Shown here in pieces: positions 1-12,291 of a stretch of 64,000 nt of DNA. The stretch comes from Lineus longissimus. Taxonomy: Eukaryota > Nemertea > Pilidiophora > Heteronemertea > Lineidae. The notes beneath the pieces are model-generated. The model saw only the letters and a program-made list of their open reading frames with translations, ran no database searches and was not told where the DNA came from. The stretch covers positions 13,948,001 to 14,012,000 of the forward strand of contig NC_088319.1 in assembly GCF_910592395.1 (NCBI RefSeq), read 5' to 3'. The position numbers and the translations under genes were made by a program. The stretch's first letter is position 1, and each line of letters starts with the position of its first letter.

Positions 1-2998
1 GCCCCAAATGGCTACCTCAAGGGGTAGTCATCGGGTATGTCGGTGGACAGGAACGCAGGCACGGATGCTATTAGGGTCAGTATCCGTACAGACAGAATTG
101 CTTTACCATGCGAGTGATGTGATGTGCAATTGTCATCGCAAATAAATATCTCTGCGTGCACTCGAAGGAATAGCGTGACAATACTTGAAGAAAATCCACT
201 CTACTCTACGTAATGGGTTTGGTGACTGATGGTGCCGCACTAGAGAATGAAAAAAACAGCAAAATATTTTTTCGCTGATAAGTTGTTAGAAGCATATCAA
301 GTCAGCTGAAGTATCTTCAATACCCATATGTAACACCCATACTCATGTCGGATGTGCATGCTAGGATGCCACAAATACGGTCACACGAATGTCAGTTTCA
401 TCTGAAATTTAAGTGTCATAATGATTACTATAAATTCAACAGGGAACTATGATAACAGCGATCATACGTACTGATTGTAAGTATAAAGTCACTGGCCATA
501 ATTACACACGAATAGAATAAGTATATTCCAAGCATCTATCGAGCTAGATATCGTCCTTCAAATCATCGGCAAACTACAAAATTAAATATATTTATTTTCA
601 CTCCGCTTTCCATGTCTTCATTGACCGCATAACGGCAGCCTGGATCAATGGATGACAGATGTGTTTTCATTGAACGATTTATTTCCCGAAGGCAATCAAT
701 CCTCTCCTCAGGTGTGATTTAGTCACCTATGTTATAAGCCAAGCTTCGCATGAATAGGCAGGTTTCGCAACCCTTACGAAGAGCTACGAACGACGAAGTA
801 GTTTCATAAGACTTCGAACTACGAAGCACGAATAACTTATCGACTGCTTCGTCTGAAAGTGATCCCTGTTCTCCAACATCTGAGTAAAAAAGTCGATTTA
901 CGAGTATCGTGTATGAAGCAGCACGTGGTTCGACACCACAGACTTCACATGACTTGCAAAACAAGTATAGTGCCAATGTGTCATTTTTGTGGATTCTGGC
1001 ACGTTTTACTGTATGCGTTCCATGAGGCGATTACGCCATTTTTTTATTCCGCATCTTTCTTTGTTAGCTCTCATATCACTTTTTCAAACTCGAATGCTTA
1101 ATTTAGCTGTTCTGTTCTGTCTTGTGGCAATATTCGTCCCATATCGATCTATTGACAGTTTCTTTGTCGAAAGTAATCAAAGTAGTGTCCCCTATAGCAT
1201 CGCCAAAACCATTACCACATTACAAAAAGGCGTTTTCAGGTATTTATCATATCGAATATATCAAGCGAATGTGATTTTTCATATCGATTCAGAATTTGTC
1301 AAGTGCAAATAATATTATCGGATCATTTACGAGATAAATGTACTCAAAAATTTTAAAAACTCGATTCGGTGGATTTTTTTAATTCTGCAAATGTCAGCTT
1401 GTTCATAATAACGCTTACATTCAATAAATAGCCTCTAATAATAACCTTATCTTGCACCAATCTTTTTCCTGGCATGGACATCCTGATAGTACTGACGGAA
1501 AAACGATAGTATTACTAGGAAGCACTTCTATGAGCAGAAAATATGCCCTATACCGTCCACACATCACATCAAAGAAGGACACCCTCCCGCGCTAGCTTCC
1601 TCAATATCAACATTGTTCTTTGGTTTCTCCTAACTTTCGCCTGAATGGACACATCAGACAGTGTATAACCACCCATGTAACAAATGAGGTATTAAGCGTG
1701 ATAGAAAATGAGACGGGTATGTGGGGAATGATATACGTACATGTAATGGGTTATGTAAATTGCTCAACATTACACATTACAATCATTATTTGTGAGTTTA
1801 GATTAGTGTCACTCATGAAAAATGATGTCAGGAGAGAAGAAGAAAATTGTTGCAAGGAATTACGTGTTATTAACGGTTGAATAGACCAGGGGTTTGATAA
1901 TACCGGTTTAGCCACTGTCCCTATCACCCCTAGTTTAGAGCTCTATCCCATCGTCTCAGTTCTTGTAATGCCCAATGCAACATCTGTACAAAATCTTACT
2001 AATCGAACATTTAAAGGTTATTTGCCTTATGAACTCCGAAGTATCAATCAATAATGCAACATGTTCCAAGGAAAAAAACTTGATACTTTCCGGTTTTTTT
2101 TAAAAATCCATGAAAACTTCCGTCATTTGAATAATTCATCATCATCATCATCGTACGGCTTGTGGTTTTGACCTGATTCGAAACTTGGAAGCTTATGGTC
2201 ATTGGCCATTATCCCCTTTGATCGGGCAGTGTCGAGCTGTTCCGGCTTTACAATCACGCACGTGTCTTATTTCAGTGACCAAGAGCAGAAAACGTTTCTT
2301 TGTCTTCACCATTAGGTTCATAGACGATAAAGCCCCTGCGCCATCACCTATGAGGTGGATCACCGTCATCAATCACTAAAAAATCGACTGATGGTAATAA
2401 AACTAGTGCCCACCTCTTTCGCAGATGCCACTGTCATGTTTTTTCTAAAACTGGTTAACGACTGATCATGACGGACGAGTCTTTCTGTTCAACATAGCGC
2501 TGGACCTCAGCTGGTCTCTGGTCAAGTAATCCACTACTTAACCATTAAGACCACATCCTCTAACATTCGTGACCGAATTTCTCACAACACCATTTTGATC
2601 TATTCGCTTTGGCCATCAGTGTGATTGCAGGGTCCGTAGACGGATTACAGACCAGTGTCTGGCGTGTTGAAAGCAAATCATCGCCGTGGTGTACACATGG
2701 TTTTGCTTTTAAAACTTCCACCATTGACTGACCTTATTGATTAAGAGCGTATTTTGAGTTGCTCAGTGGCGAATACACAAATTTAGCGTTGATTTACGTC
2801 CATGGCACAAGTTTGCATTTTTTCCGTTAACAATGGGCCAGATGGATTCAACTAAAACATTATCATACCAGTATAATATTGACCTTCTGCTCATTTGAGG
2901 GTTGGGTTCTTTTCCTTAAGCTACACATGAAATCGACAGGCGAAAATCCTCTATTGTTTCTTTTCTTTGTAAATTCAAGAAGAAAAGGGCAACGTCTG
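1..2998. other. Unassigned intergenic DNA
   Basis: No gene recognised. All frames are short (the longest about 107 codons) and none shows a motif I know. At about 768-850 there is a stretch rich in the words acgaag and cttcg, including the small palindrome CTTCG-aacta-CGAAG at 812-826. Related cttcgtcg words recur near 10865 and 58575, so this may be a scrap of a dispersed repeat. An ATC run lies at 2136-2152. Confidence 0.5.
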
Positions 2999-3017
2999 AT
3001 ATATATATATATATATA
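2999..3017. repeat. (AT)n microsatellite
   Basis: Nineteen bases of uninterrupted alternating AT. It lies about 190 bp before a family B element. Confidence 0.9.
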
Positions 3018-3204
3018 CCAAAAAACCCACATAATTTACTAATGGCATTTTTTTTCTGAAGATTTGCGAATCGCGGAGGTATCGAGACACGTCCTCCAAC
3101 CATAGTATCTATAGACGGAAACCGATGGGCGCATATTTTCAGATATGATGAAAATAACGTCCTTTTTTTAAAACTGATTTGACGAGTAGCAACATGGAAC
3201 ACAC

Positions 3205-3440
3205 GTGCACCCTTTAAAGAGCCGTTTACTCTTAAAAGTAAAGGTTTTTTAGCTTTCGGAAAACCTTTTAGGCCGGTTTTCAGTGGCCATGAATATGCAT
3301 TCGTAGAGGTTATTCAGGAAGAGAAGAACGACTTGAGTTTTTTCCACAAGCCTAAATACCATGAGAGATATTTCATTTCTCTGAAAGCTGCCAACGGGTG
3401 CATATTTGTCCTGGAGCTTTTTGCCTCCTGCCCACCTCAA
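3205..3440 (-). mobile_element. Family B MITE-like repeat, copy 1
   Basis: This segment starts at a gtgcac word followed by an AAAGGTTTTTT stretch. It shares interspersed sequence with the repeats at 5844-6014 and 14600-14865. Read on the minus strand, this copy and the 14.6-kb copy give corresponding pseudo-peptides: KYAPVGSFQRNE here and KYAPIQVCQRSE there. The shared order of short matches over about 200 bp supports one dispersed family. I cannot say whether the frame was ever translated. The ends are approximate and no target duplication was found. Confidence 0.45.
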
Positions 3441-4844
3441 ACTACTACAATAAGCTATTGATTTTTTTCAAGAGATGTTCGCATGTAATTCGTGGCGAAA
3501 GGTGTACATTTCACCCAGAGCAGATATTGTACATGTGTCCATGGTCGCGGCGTTGTAAACACTTGACTTTCCAGCACAACAGAAACAAACAAATAACTCT
3601 GTTCTTCGCCGTGCAGTTTAGAAGATTCGTAATAGCACGGCAATCTATGATGTGCCAGATCTGCAATATTGGCAAGAAAAGCAAATTCTTGACCTTAAAA
3701 AAACAGAAAAACAATGCTTTTCCAGGTGAATGTCTGCTAGGCTTCTCTGTATGAATTGATCGAAGGACAGGTTCGTTCGTTCAAAATTTGCATGTTAAGT
3801 TCCACCGAGGGAGCGCGTGCATTTACTGAACTGCGTCAATGTTTATAGGTTGTATGTAAACAATGTACATGGATATGTATGGTCTTTAATAGAGGCTATA
3901 AAGAAATGACTGCATGCCGGGCATTCTATTGTTTTTAGATTCTTTGGATGCCTCGCACGTTCAACTCGAATGTTATTTCAAAAGCTAAGCAAACAGATTA
4001 AGGATACGTTTTCATATTGTAGGCGCGTTGTAATTCTATCATCACGTTCTATCACGTTGTTATGCGTCAATCCATGATGAACTTCTTGCTAAAGCATTTA
4101 TCGCACAGAAGGCGAAGTGATGACGTAGTGTCACGTAGATTACTTGTGGTCCACACAACAGCAGTGCTGAAATTTATACTTCGTACGTATTTACGCAATC
4201 GTCAAACATATATCATGAACTCGCTATCGTTTGCCTTCACACTGTGAGACGACCAAGAACTGGTGCAAGTCACTTTCATTAGTCGCGGAAACAGATAGAG
4301 CAACGGAAGTTTGACAGACTCAGTCCACTGAAACCCGCAGTGAGGAAGTCATAGGATAATTGCATTACACCAAGAAATGATGCAACACACAGGAAAGGTA
4401 TCAGACGGGTCCAATGACATTTGTACTGAGATCACGCACCGGTAACCGCGGCTACTTACAATAACGAATGCCGCTAAGCTAGGCGGATTATAAGGATTAG
4501 GAAATTATTGGGTTCGTTCCGCAACATCCAAGTTGCCGTCCTTCATGAAGAAATGTACGTGTTCCCGGCAAGGTAAACTATATATATATCACCATCTATC
4601 GATTGCATCGTTTAGTCTAACTCCCCTGGCTTCCTGTACGAAACATCTGTGTTTTTCTCCATTGTTGTTATTAAGGCAGTTAAGACAGAACAAGGTTTTC
4701 AAGTTAACCGATCTGGTACACACTACATTCAGATATATACCAGATGTGTACGATCATTAAAGGTTGAATTAGGTCTTTAAGTAGCGGGGCGCACTCTCCA
4801 CTAACGGATGCACTCATGAGAGAAAAGCTTTTAACCGAACTTTT
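3441..4844. other. Unassigned intergenic DNA
   Basis: A plus-strand frame of 118 codons (3398-3754) overlaps family B and shows no recognisable domain. No RNA gene, repeat or promoter-like cluster was seen. Confidence 0.5.
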
Positions 4845-5148
4845 ACTAAATTATTTTCAACTGTTGATCACAGTTGTTGCAGCGCTAAGGCAGAAACAAC
4901 CAACAGACAACACACTGCGTGTTCCAATAACGTCAGCAACATCATCGACTGAACCCCAAACCATGAATCTCAGGAAGCATTGTGGAGAGCAGACGAAACT
5001 TATGAATAATTAGTGGGCACGGAAACCCATAGGATGGGATCAGGGAAAGTGATTTGTTGAATATTTTTATGTTAAATCCAAAGAGTTTCATCAGCTTATT
5101 CTGCTCGACGTGAGGCACCTTGCACTCTAACTAGTCAAAACTAATGAA
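4845..5148 (+). repeat. Tandem duplication, 304-bp block, copy 1
   Basis: The block beginning actaaattattttcaactg recurs 304 bp downstream with only scattered differences (for example tgttccaataacg against tgtcccaataacg). The near identity points to a fairly recent duplication. The copy ends with the left arm of a foldback (from about 5048) but lacks the right arm, which is present only after copy 2. Confidence 0.85.
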
Positions 5149-5453
5149 ACTAAATTATTTTCAACTGTTGATCACAGTTGTTGCAGCGCTAAGGCAGAAA
5201 CAACCAACAGACAACACACTGCGTGTCCCAATAACGTCAGCAACATCATCGACTGAACCCCAAACCATGATTCTCAGGAAGCATTGTGGAGCACAGACGA
5301 AACTTATGAATCATTAGTGGGCACGGAAACCCATAGGATGGGATCAGGGCAAGTGATTTGTTAAATATTTTTATGTTAAATTCAAAGAGTTTCATCAGCT
5401 TACTCTGCTTGACGTGAGGCACCTTGCACTCTAACAAGTCCAAACTAATGAAA
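5149..5453 (+). repeat. Tandem duplication, 304-bp block, copy 2
   Basis: Second copy of the block at 4845-5148, directly abutting it. The junction word aatgaaac is shared at the end of both copies. After this copy the sequence runs into the right arm of the foldback at 5352-5491. Confidence 0.85.
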
Positions 5454-5491
5454 CTCTTTGGATGTAATCTAAAAATATTCAACAAATCACT
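5352..5491. repeat. Foldback (inverted repeat) of about 140 bp
   Basis: The left arm, 5352-5396, begins agtgatttgtt. It is nearly the reverse complement of the right arm, 5445-5491, which ends aacaaatcact. The arms are about 45 bp with a few mismatches and a loop of about 48 bp. The structure resembles a small MITE or a foldback left by an inverted duplication. No clear target-site duplication flanks it. Confidence 0.7.
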
Positions 5492-5843
5492 GTCACGGTT
5501 TGAAGTGCGTATTTTACGCGAGGAAGAAGATTAATATTAAGATCCTTCAAAATGAAGCTTAAATGCAATCAATTTGCTACTTGCTAATTAGGCTTAGACT
5601 TTGTGTCGAGAAAGGATGAAGCTAATTGATGTTCACTTACCTAATGAATTGCTTTACAGCATAATCATCTGAATTCCTTTTTTTAAATGGATGCCGTGAA
5701 TTATTTCTACCAATCTATTTGTTGTGCAACTAAAATACTCTGTTTTTAATTCGATCAAAGCATGGAATTTTGCTTCCAGATAACTATTACATGTACTGTA
5801 CATGTGTACACGTATAAGGAGTTTCAGAACATGATTATGAAGA

Positions 5844-6014
5844 AGCACGTGAATGAGGTTTTCAGCGGAATGAAAAACTATAAGAGGTTTTTCACCATCT
5901 TTAAAAGGGGGGTTTCATTTTATCGAAAAACCTCTCCGGAGTGCACATTCGTGTTAGCCGAAAAAAATTGAAAGGTTTTTCAAAATGTCGAACACGTTTA
6001 TTCTTAAGCGTGCA
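5844..6014 (+). mobile_element. Family B MITE-like repeat, copy 2
   Basis: In plus orientation the pseudo-frame reads VSFYRKTSPECTFVLAEKN. It corresponds to VSFSFYQKTSTGC in the minus frame of the 14.6-kb copy. The right end contains TTATTCTTAAGCGTGCA, close to TTATTTCTAAGCGTGCAC at the end of the 14.6-kb copy. The shared end and matching interior support the same repeat family. The left end is uncertain. It is followed by a TTTA-rich stretch to about 6050. Confidence 0.5.
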
Positions 6015-8937
6015 TTATTTATATTTATTTATTTATATTCAATTATTTATTCACATCGAATCTGAGCCAATTCATCTATGATCATAAGGAGGACATGGTA
6101 TCTCTTGCTCTATATCTCGGAACCAATCACTTGACTCTCAAATCGGGAACTTCAAATCGATATCTGACCAAATATTTCTGAGCAATGTTTAAAACAAAAA
6201 CGCTAGGTTAACGGTATTCAAGTCTAGATTATCTTTTACTTTTCATTGCTCTTAAAATGAAAAACACTGTTGTACCTCAACTAATGTAATCAACAAAAAA
6301 TACAAAACACTTTATGAAGTAACGTAATCAACAAGACACACTACGTATATCGGTAAATGTTTAATTACACGTGACATTCAACAGTAAAACACTGGCACAC
6401 TTAAAAAACGAATTCTTATTTCCACACTTAGCTAAGACCATACTAGTAACCGCTTCATGTAACCTAATTATTTCTAAGTAGAGACAATTTACCGCAAAGT
6501 CGGTTTTAGCACACCCAAGAGTGTGTGCTCCATCAAACTTGTATGCCGGCACTTGTTACTGCCTGAACGCAAAAACGGATTCCTATAAAGGGGACACTTA
6601 GCAGCTGAGGCTCTGATTGGATTAAAAGCCCTATATATCAGACCCTTGAAATTGAATTAGCCTTGATATCCTCAAGGTAGAAAAATATCAAAACAAGGTG
6701 ACGAAAATTGCAGAGTTTTAATTAAAGCGACCTTTGCATTGGTATGTTATAAAGATTTTCTGACAAAAATGAAATGGGCGTATTCCGGTATTCGGACTGC
6801 TTCCGCAAGCACACCTGGCCGCAGGTGACTCTATGTAAGCAATGACAGCTTAAACAGGTCTGAAAAAGAAACACGGGCATGATGATGATGTTGAGAAAGC
6901 CAGGTAGTTCAATTATTATAAATGTACCTCCAATACGTAGGCGATGTGGCATTAGTTGCTCATCAGAAGATGAAATAAATCATCTTGACTTGACCCAAAG
7001 TTTTTCCGAACTTGGGGTCAAGTTCAAAAGGAACGATAGCTGGTGCCAATATGGCCTCAAATCGACCTCATCATTAATAATCTAACTCATTTATAGATCG
7101 CACCTTTAATGAAGAGTGAGGTACGATTGGATCCAATGAACTCAGATTTGCCTATGATAAGTTCACCCCGACGGCAATTCATGTAGAGTATACGCACCGA
7201 TTACGGCAGTGAATTTAATAATGATTAAATGTCCTCTTTATCGACCCTTTATGGACAATACGGTCATCGCAGGACACAATGAAAACTGATCAGAAAATCA
7301 ATGTCATCTCTGTATTACATCAAACGTGGTTATTTAATTATCTCTATCAGTCAGTTAATGATGACATTGTCTATTAGCTACAATCATCCAGTAAATGATA
7401 CACCCAGATCAGTTAGTAACATTATAGGTCATTGCATCGAACGTCGAACTCATAAGTACAGTATTTGGTTATCAAATTAGCGCCGAGTGCGTTGATTATA
7501 TTAATGATATATCATGCTAAGGTAAGAAAATAGCATTTTATATCCCAAGGCCGGAGGTTCGGTTGCATCATGTCGTTGGTTGTGCAATACCCATAATCAA
7601 ACTTATTTCTGTACTTAAAAGCACTATTCAATCAACGTGCTAATTGGCTCATTAGTGAACACGACCTCATACTGCTAAGAATGTCATTGTCACGTACGCA
7701 CAATGTACATTGTGACGCTTACCAGTTTCCTACAAATTTACCACCTAATCTTGACAACCATGTACCTTTTTTCGTGATGATTCCTTGAATGTGGCTTTCA
7801 TTGCTTAATCAGTTAAACAAAGGTTATCGTTGTTGTGGTCTGACAAATCGAATAGTGCTCCAGCCTATTGAGAGTCAATAGAGATTGATTGCTTTTTATA
7901 TAATGAAGAGGTAACGTTTGTTTAAGGAAGAAGTAGTGAGGTTGGAGTTACATAGAGTTCACTTTGTCTCTTGTGACGTAATACTTTGGTTGAGCTACAT
8001 AGGATTCGTGATGTAATTTTGCCTTTAAGCCGAAGTCAAAAGACGAACATGCTTTTAACAAGTGACATAGTGACACATGAACCTCAACACAAGTGACAAC
8101 TTGAATTCTATGTAAACCCAATCTTAGACAAAAATATAGCAATTTTCTTGGAGAATGTGCACCTTACAGTGCAGAATAAGGCAGAAGGTTTAAAATCAAT
8201 GTTTGCCCACACACACACTGATGACTACTCTGTTATTCAACATCTCCTTGAAATCCATTTTTTGCACTTATTGACCTGTACATAATTGCATAAGTGTACA
8301 CATGAGGTCAAACAACATGACAATAACGATGGGATGAAATTGACCATTGGGCACTATATTAAACAAATCACTAATTATCGCCTATTTATATTACAACACA
8401 TGTCACGTAATCTTGACTCAAGTTGACAAAGCTGTAATGGAAGCAACTAACGAATACCAACAATAAGGGTTTATTGTTATTGGACTCGTGAGCGATAAAG
8501 TACCTATTCCGATACGATGAAGGTCAAGTTGGTGACTGCCAAGTCTTCCGCCTCAAATGCCATTACTCGATCATCGCCAGGGTCATCCCTATGCGTCACA
8601 TGTTACATCATATGTTATCGGGTTCCAAGTTTTAAAAAAAAGGTTCTGTGCCCCGGGTCCATGTGTCTCAAATTTTAGGGAAAGCAAGCCTGTATCCGTC
8701 ATTCTGATTAGTCGAGATTTGCCTTAGATTGAACCAACTGCCGCCTAAGCTGCTTCCTTTAGCGGATGTTGGCAACGCCATCAGTCATCGGAGACCTTTC
8801 CGTATCTTTAGAGATAGAGCAGAAAGGTTTTTAGTTCATAAGCACGAGACAGATAAGTCACTCGTGATTCCTCTTCCCAGCGCGATACGTTAAGTGGCCG
8901 CTTTAGTGACATGTTTCAATTGCTCAATTGGCCGACA
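6015..8937. other. Unassigned intergenic DNA
   Basis: AT-rich, with frames no longer than about 76 codons. A short CA run occurs near 8209. I saw no gene, RNA or structured repeat here. Confidence 0.5.
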
Positions 8938-8938
8938 T

Positions 8939-8957
8939 ATACAGGGTGTCCCAAAAC
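8939..8957 (+). mobile_element. Solo mariner-type transposon end
   Basis: TACAGGGTGTCCCAAAAC matches the terminal inverted-repeat motif common to many invertebrate Tc1/mariner-type elements, including the leading TA target. No inverted partner was seen nearby, so this is probably a relic end. Confidence 0.4.
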
Positions 8958-8959
8958 GT

Positions 8960-11404
8960 TTTACGTTCTACTGGCAGTACTGCATCCAATTTTGTTGGCT
9001 ATTTCTGACGAGTATCGGCATAAGTTGCGGGTTCATTCAGCAAGCGATTGGGAACGACATCAACGGTAATAAGGGATCATGAAGATTTCAAACCCACTAT
9101 AGGGTGAACTACTCGGATCAATTGGTCGAATCTTTTCCAGTCACTATGTCCAGGGAAAAAGTGCGGTTTTCTAAGGGTTGGATTCATTTTGACGACTGTT
9201 GTTGACTCGGCGACTGTAACATACACCTCGAAAGCAATGCCAAGAAATTCGCGAGTCAAATCGTGCTTTTTTGATACAACATTATTAATGAATACCGCAA
9301 CAGTATATCGTAATCATTTATTACAGCTCTCTTACACGCAATAGCCTAGTAAACATGCAATGATTGACATAAAGCAAGAGTTCTATCAAAATTTGATATG
9401 GCGTGAAAGACATATGGCCTCTGCCGGATGTCGAGTGAAAGAACTATTACCATACATGCATGTAGCCAATATAACCAATATAACCATCTGGGCTTGTTCC
9501 TGGTCAATGACCATACGGTGGCTTATGATGAGCGATCATTCTCCTGAACCCCAAATCCTGGGAACAACTTTCCGTGAGCAGCTGATGTTTTCTTTGATAG
9601 CCAGTGCCGTAGCTAGCCATGGTCAGCGGTGGGTATAGGGAGGATGACCATACCTTTGCCGCCTTTAGCTTCGGCCCTTAAAGCGTTGCTTTTGCCAGAT
9701 TTCTAAACGCGGAAGGATAAAATTTGGCTTTCTGGACCTGAGTACGTATTTTATTAATCGCTCTTACTTTAAAAAATAAACCACTTTTAGGTGCGGCCCT
9801 ATAAGCGTTGACGTAAACCTTCTACATTGGTTGCTGTTAAACACTGGTTTCAATATCCTGAACACTAATCTAACTATCTTTTATTCTTCAGAGAATATGT
9901 CCATCATCTCAATGTGTCTGTTTCAATAAAAAGAATAGTAAATCCATACAGGCTGTACAAAAACATCACACCCACCTGTGCAAATTGGCCAATGTTTTAT
10001 GTTCAAATTTATTCTGAAAGTGGTTCTGATGGCTTGAGCTGAATGGTCCAGCTGTACCAGTCTCGACGTGAATAATCCTGCTGTATATAAGTCGCATGGC
10101 AAAACATTGTTTTTATCTCTACCTGGGTGTGGATCTAGAGACATGCTGTGTTGATACGAGTTGAATAAAGACTAGATCAGATTATTATTTTAGCGTATCT
10201 TAATCCGACTAACAAGTGTCCCTTGACCCCGCTTGAGACAAGATTACAAGTTATCGCTTCACTGAACGCACCCTAATGTCGTTCTTGATATTTCCAACCT
10301 GGAATAAGATTCAAAATGTGTATATTCCTTTGACAATGTCAACAGCAGAAATATCGATTCCAGCTGAACGCACTCTCACATTAAGATGACAAATCCCAAG
10401 CTTTGTTTCCTCGGCCAAGTCAAGCATAAAGACAAACTGGTGGTTTTCAACAGACTAAATGTCACGACTTCTATTTTCATTAAAAGGCCAAATTCGTTTA
10501 TTGCTAGAAGTTTGAAATTTGAGTTTTTTCTAATCCTGTAAAACACTATGAACATACACTGCAACAAGGCTGATGCATTACATATATAAGCCACTGCATT
10601 CCACGTTTTATAGTGCTGGCGTGTATGGTAACAGTACTACTGGAATGCCCTTTTATTTCTTAGCGAGCCCATAATAAACAGCGTCCATAAACGAACCTTG
10701 CCATTACATTCTAATATAAGGCAGATATAAAGGTATGTGATGCCATTAAGACTTGCGCGAATCAATTTTGCGACACTTGTAATCGAAAGCATACTTGAAG
10801 GTTGCACGACAAATTAGGAATCTCTCGAAAAACCGTTATCGATGAAATGCATATCCCTACTTTGCACTTCGTCGTGCGTATATCTTCGCAGTGGCAAAAC
10901 CTGCCCATTTGAACAACAGACGATAAAAAAGTAAAAAGTGAACTTTAGCATCAGTTCTCTGTGGTATTGTCTTTCTTTTTAAATATCTTTTATTCTGTCT
11001 GTGAACTAAAAGCTTCTGTCAAGTGGTGGATGAAAATAGTTTGTGTACTCTGAAATCTAAGTCGTCTTGTAAGTAGTTGGGATGACAAGTGAAATATGAT
11101 ATTTGTGAATGATATGAAGTAAGAGCGATTTGGATAATGTGGAGGAATTAAGGAGAAGACCAACGTCGACACCACATACTATTAGCTTCATTCACTGACT
11201 CTAGTTAAACTGTATCTCCAGGTGACTAGTTTAAATTCCATTTGAATGCATTTGATGTTTAATCGCTATCTTTAGAAACAGAAAGTTAGTTAAGTCGAGT
11301 TCCGTTCACGTTTCATACAATACAGAAGCCGCTGTAAGTAACACAGTTTCATACAGTACATTTACAGATACTAAACTTATATTATAAAAGTATTCGATCG
11401 TTAA
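8960..11404. other. Unassigned intergenic DNA
   Basis: No recognisable gene. The words cggcccttaaagcgttg (near 9675) and cggccctataagcgttg (near 9794) form a small local duplication. Candidate frames stay below 93 codons and match no family I know. This stretch would hold the first intron and downstream exons of any minus-strand gene starting at 11.4-11.7 kb, but no second exon can be assigned. Confidence 0.45.
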
Positions 11405-11410
11405 ACTTAC

Positions 11411-11638
11411 CTTGGATATGGATAATCCAAAGTTTCGCCTAAAATCAAACGCCACCCAATCAGAACTAAGGCATTGCCTTAATAGGGAACCAAACTGAGC
11501 TATCCAAGGGTGTGGTCCACTGACACAACTCCAGTCCAATTCCCCTGAACTGCCAAGACTGCAAGAACGACTTTTGAAACTCTTGTCTAATCCGATAATG
11601 AATGTCTGTACGTAAAACATGCGAGTACCTGTCCTCAT
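11411..11638 (-). CDS. Candidate first coding exon, unknown protein
   Basis: On the minus strand an ATG at 11638 opens a 76-codon frame ending exactly in phase at CCAAG followed by GTAAGT (donor 11405-11410), a strong animal 5' splice site. The frame has a mixed, protein-like composition (for example SGELDWSCVSGPHPW) but no domain I recognise and no clear signal peptide or membrane segment. About 100 bp upstream is a compact promoter-like cluster with CRE and E-box. The exon call is inference from a frame, a donor and a promoter coinciding. It could also be a non-coding exon or chance. No downstream exon was identified. Confidence 0.3.
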
Positions 11639-11731
11639 GAACTTGTGAGATACTGAACTAGCATGGCAGATGCTGAGCGCCGATCAATTGTGATAATATG
11701 TCGGTGGCTTTCCACGATCTCGCCTTGGCTC

Positions 11732-11749
11732 CACGTGAAAGTGACGTCA
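11732..11749 (-). promoter_or_regulatory. E-box plus full CRE palindrome
   Basis: CACGTG (11732-11737) is followed four bases later by the perfect cAMP-response element TGACGTCA (11742-11749), inside a locally GC-richer patch that continues cgcgccggggcc. In animals this pairing is typical of core promoters. A minus-strand transcript starting near 11670-11690 would run into the candidate exon at 11411-11638. Both motifs are palindromic, so the direction is inferred only from that exon. Confidence 0.35.
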
Positions 11750-11781
11750 CATCGTTCGCGCCGGGGCCAACCATTATTATC

Positions 11782-11835
11782 GAGGGAGCGTCAATTGGTG
11801 GTGTAGTAATTACGAGAATTACTAGGCGCTCCCTC
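11782..11835. repeat. Imperfect palindrome
   Basis: GAGGGAGCG (11782-11790) pairs with CGCTCCCTC (11827-11835), and inside it TAGTAATT (11804-11811) pairs with AATTACTA (11817-11824). Twelve to thirteen extra bases sit on the left side. It could be a regulatory hairpin beside the CRE patch or a MITE remnant. Confidence 0.5.
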
Positions 11836-12291
11836 TACCATGAGACAAGACCCCTCAACCAATTTGTGATTAATTGTTCCATTCGTATTAACACTAGTTT
11901 GTCCATGCCGACTTATACCGGTGTAATATACATGTATGTGAGTGTTTCCCGTGTGTGAGTGTTTCCCCTCATTGTTTGGGAACGCTCAAAAATAGATTGA
12001 CAAGTTTTTCTGTGTATCCCCCCTATTGAAAAGTCGTGGTCTCTCTAGCTGCCTATTGTTTGGAAACACTGACACATGGGGAACAACCACAGATGTTACA
12101 CCGGCAGTGAATGTCAATCTTAAAGCCTCCTCCTTTCACATGGAAGGATGGATATGAGCACAACGACGGCAGATCAATATGCAGTTTGTCAGGAAGTAAA
12201 CAATACATGTAGTCGAGTTTGATATCAAAGCCTTGGCACAGATATCCAAAATTAAACACAACTGAGAACCTGTCGCTTCACCATAAAAAGA
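11836..12291. other. Unassigned spacer
   Basis: It contains a short duplication of gtgagtgtttccc (11938 and 11955). A related gtgagtgtttc word occurs near 30865. No gene was seen. Confidence 0.4.
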
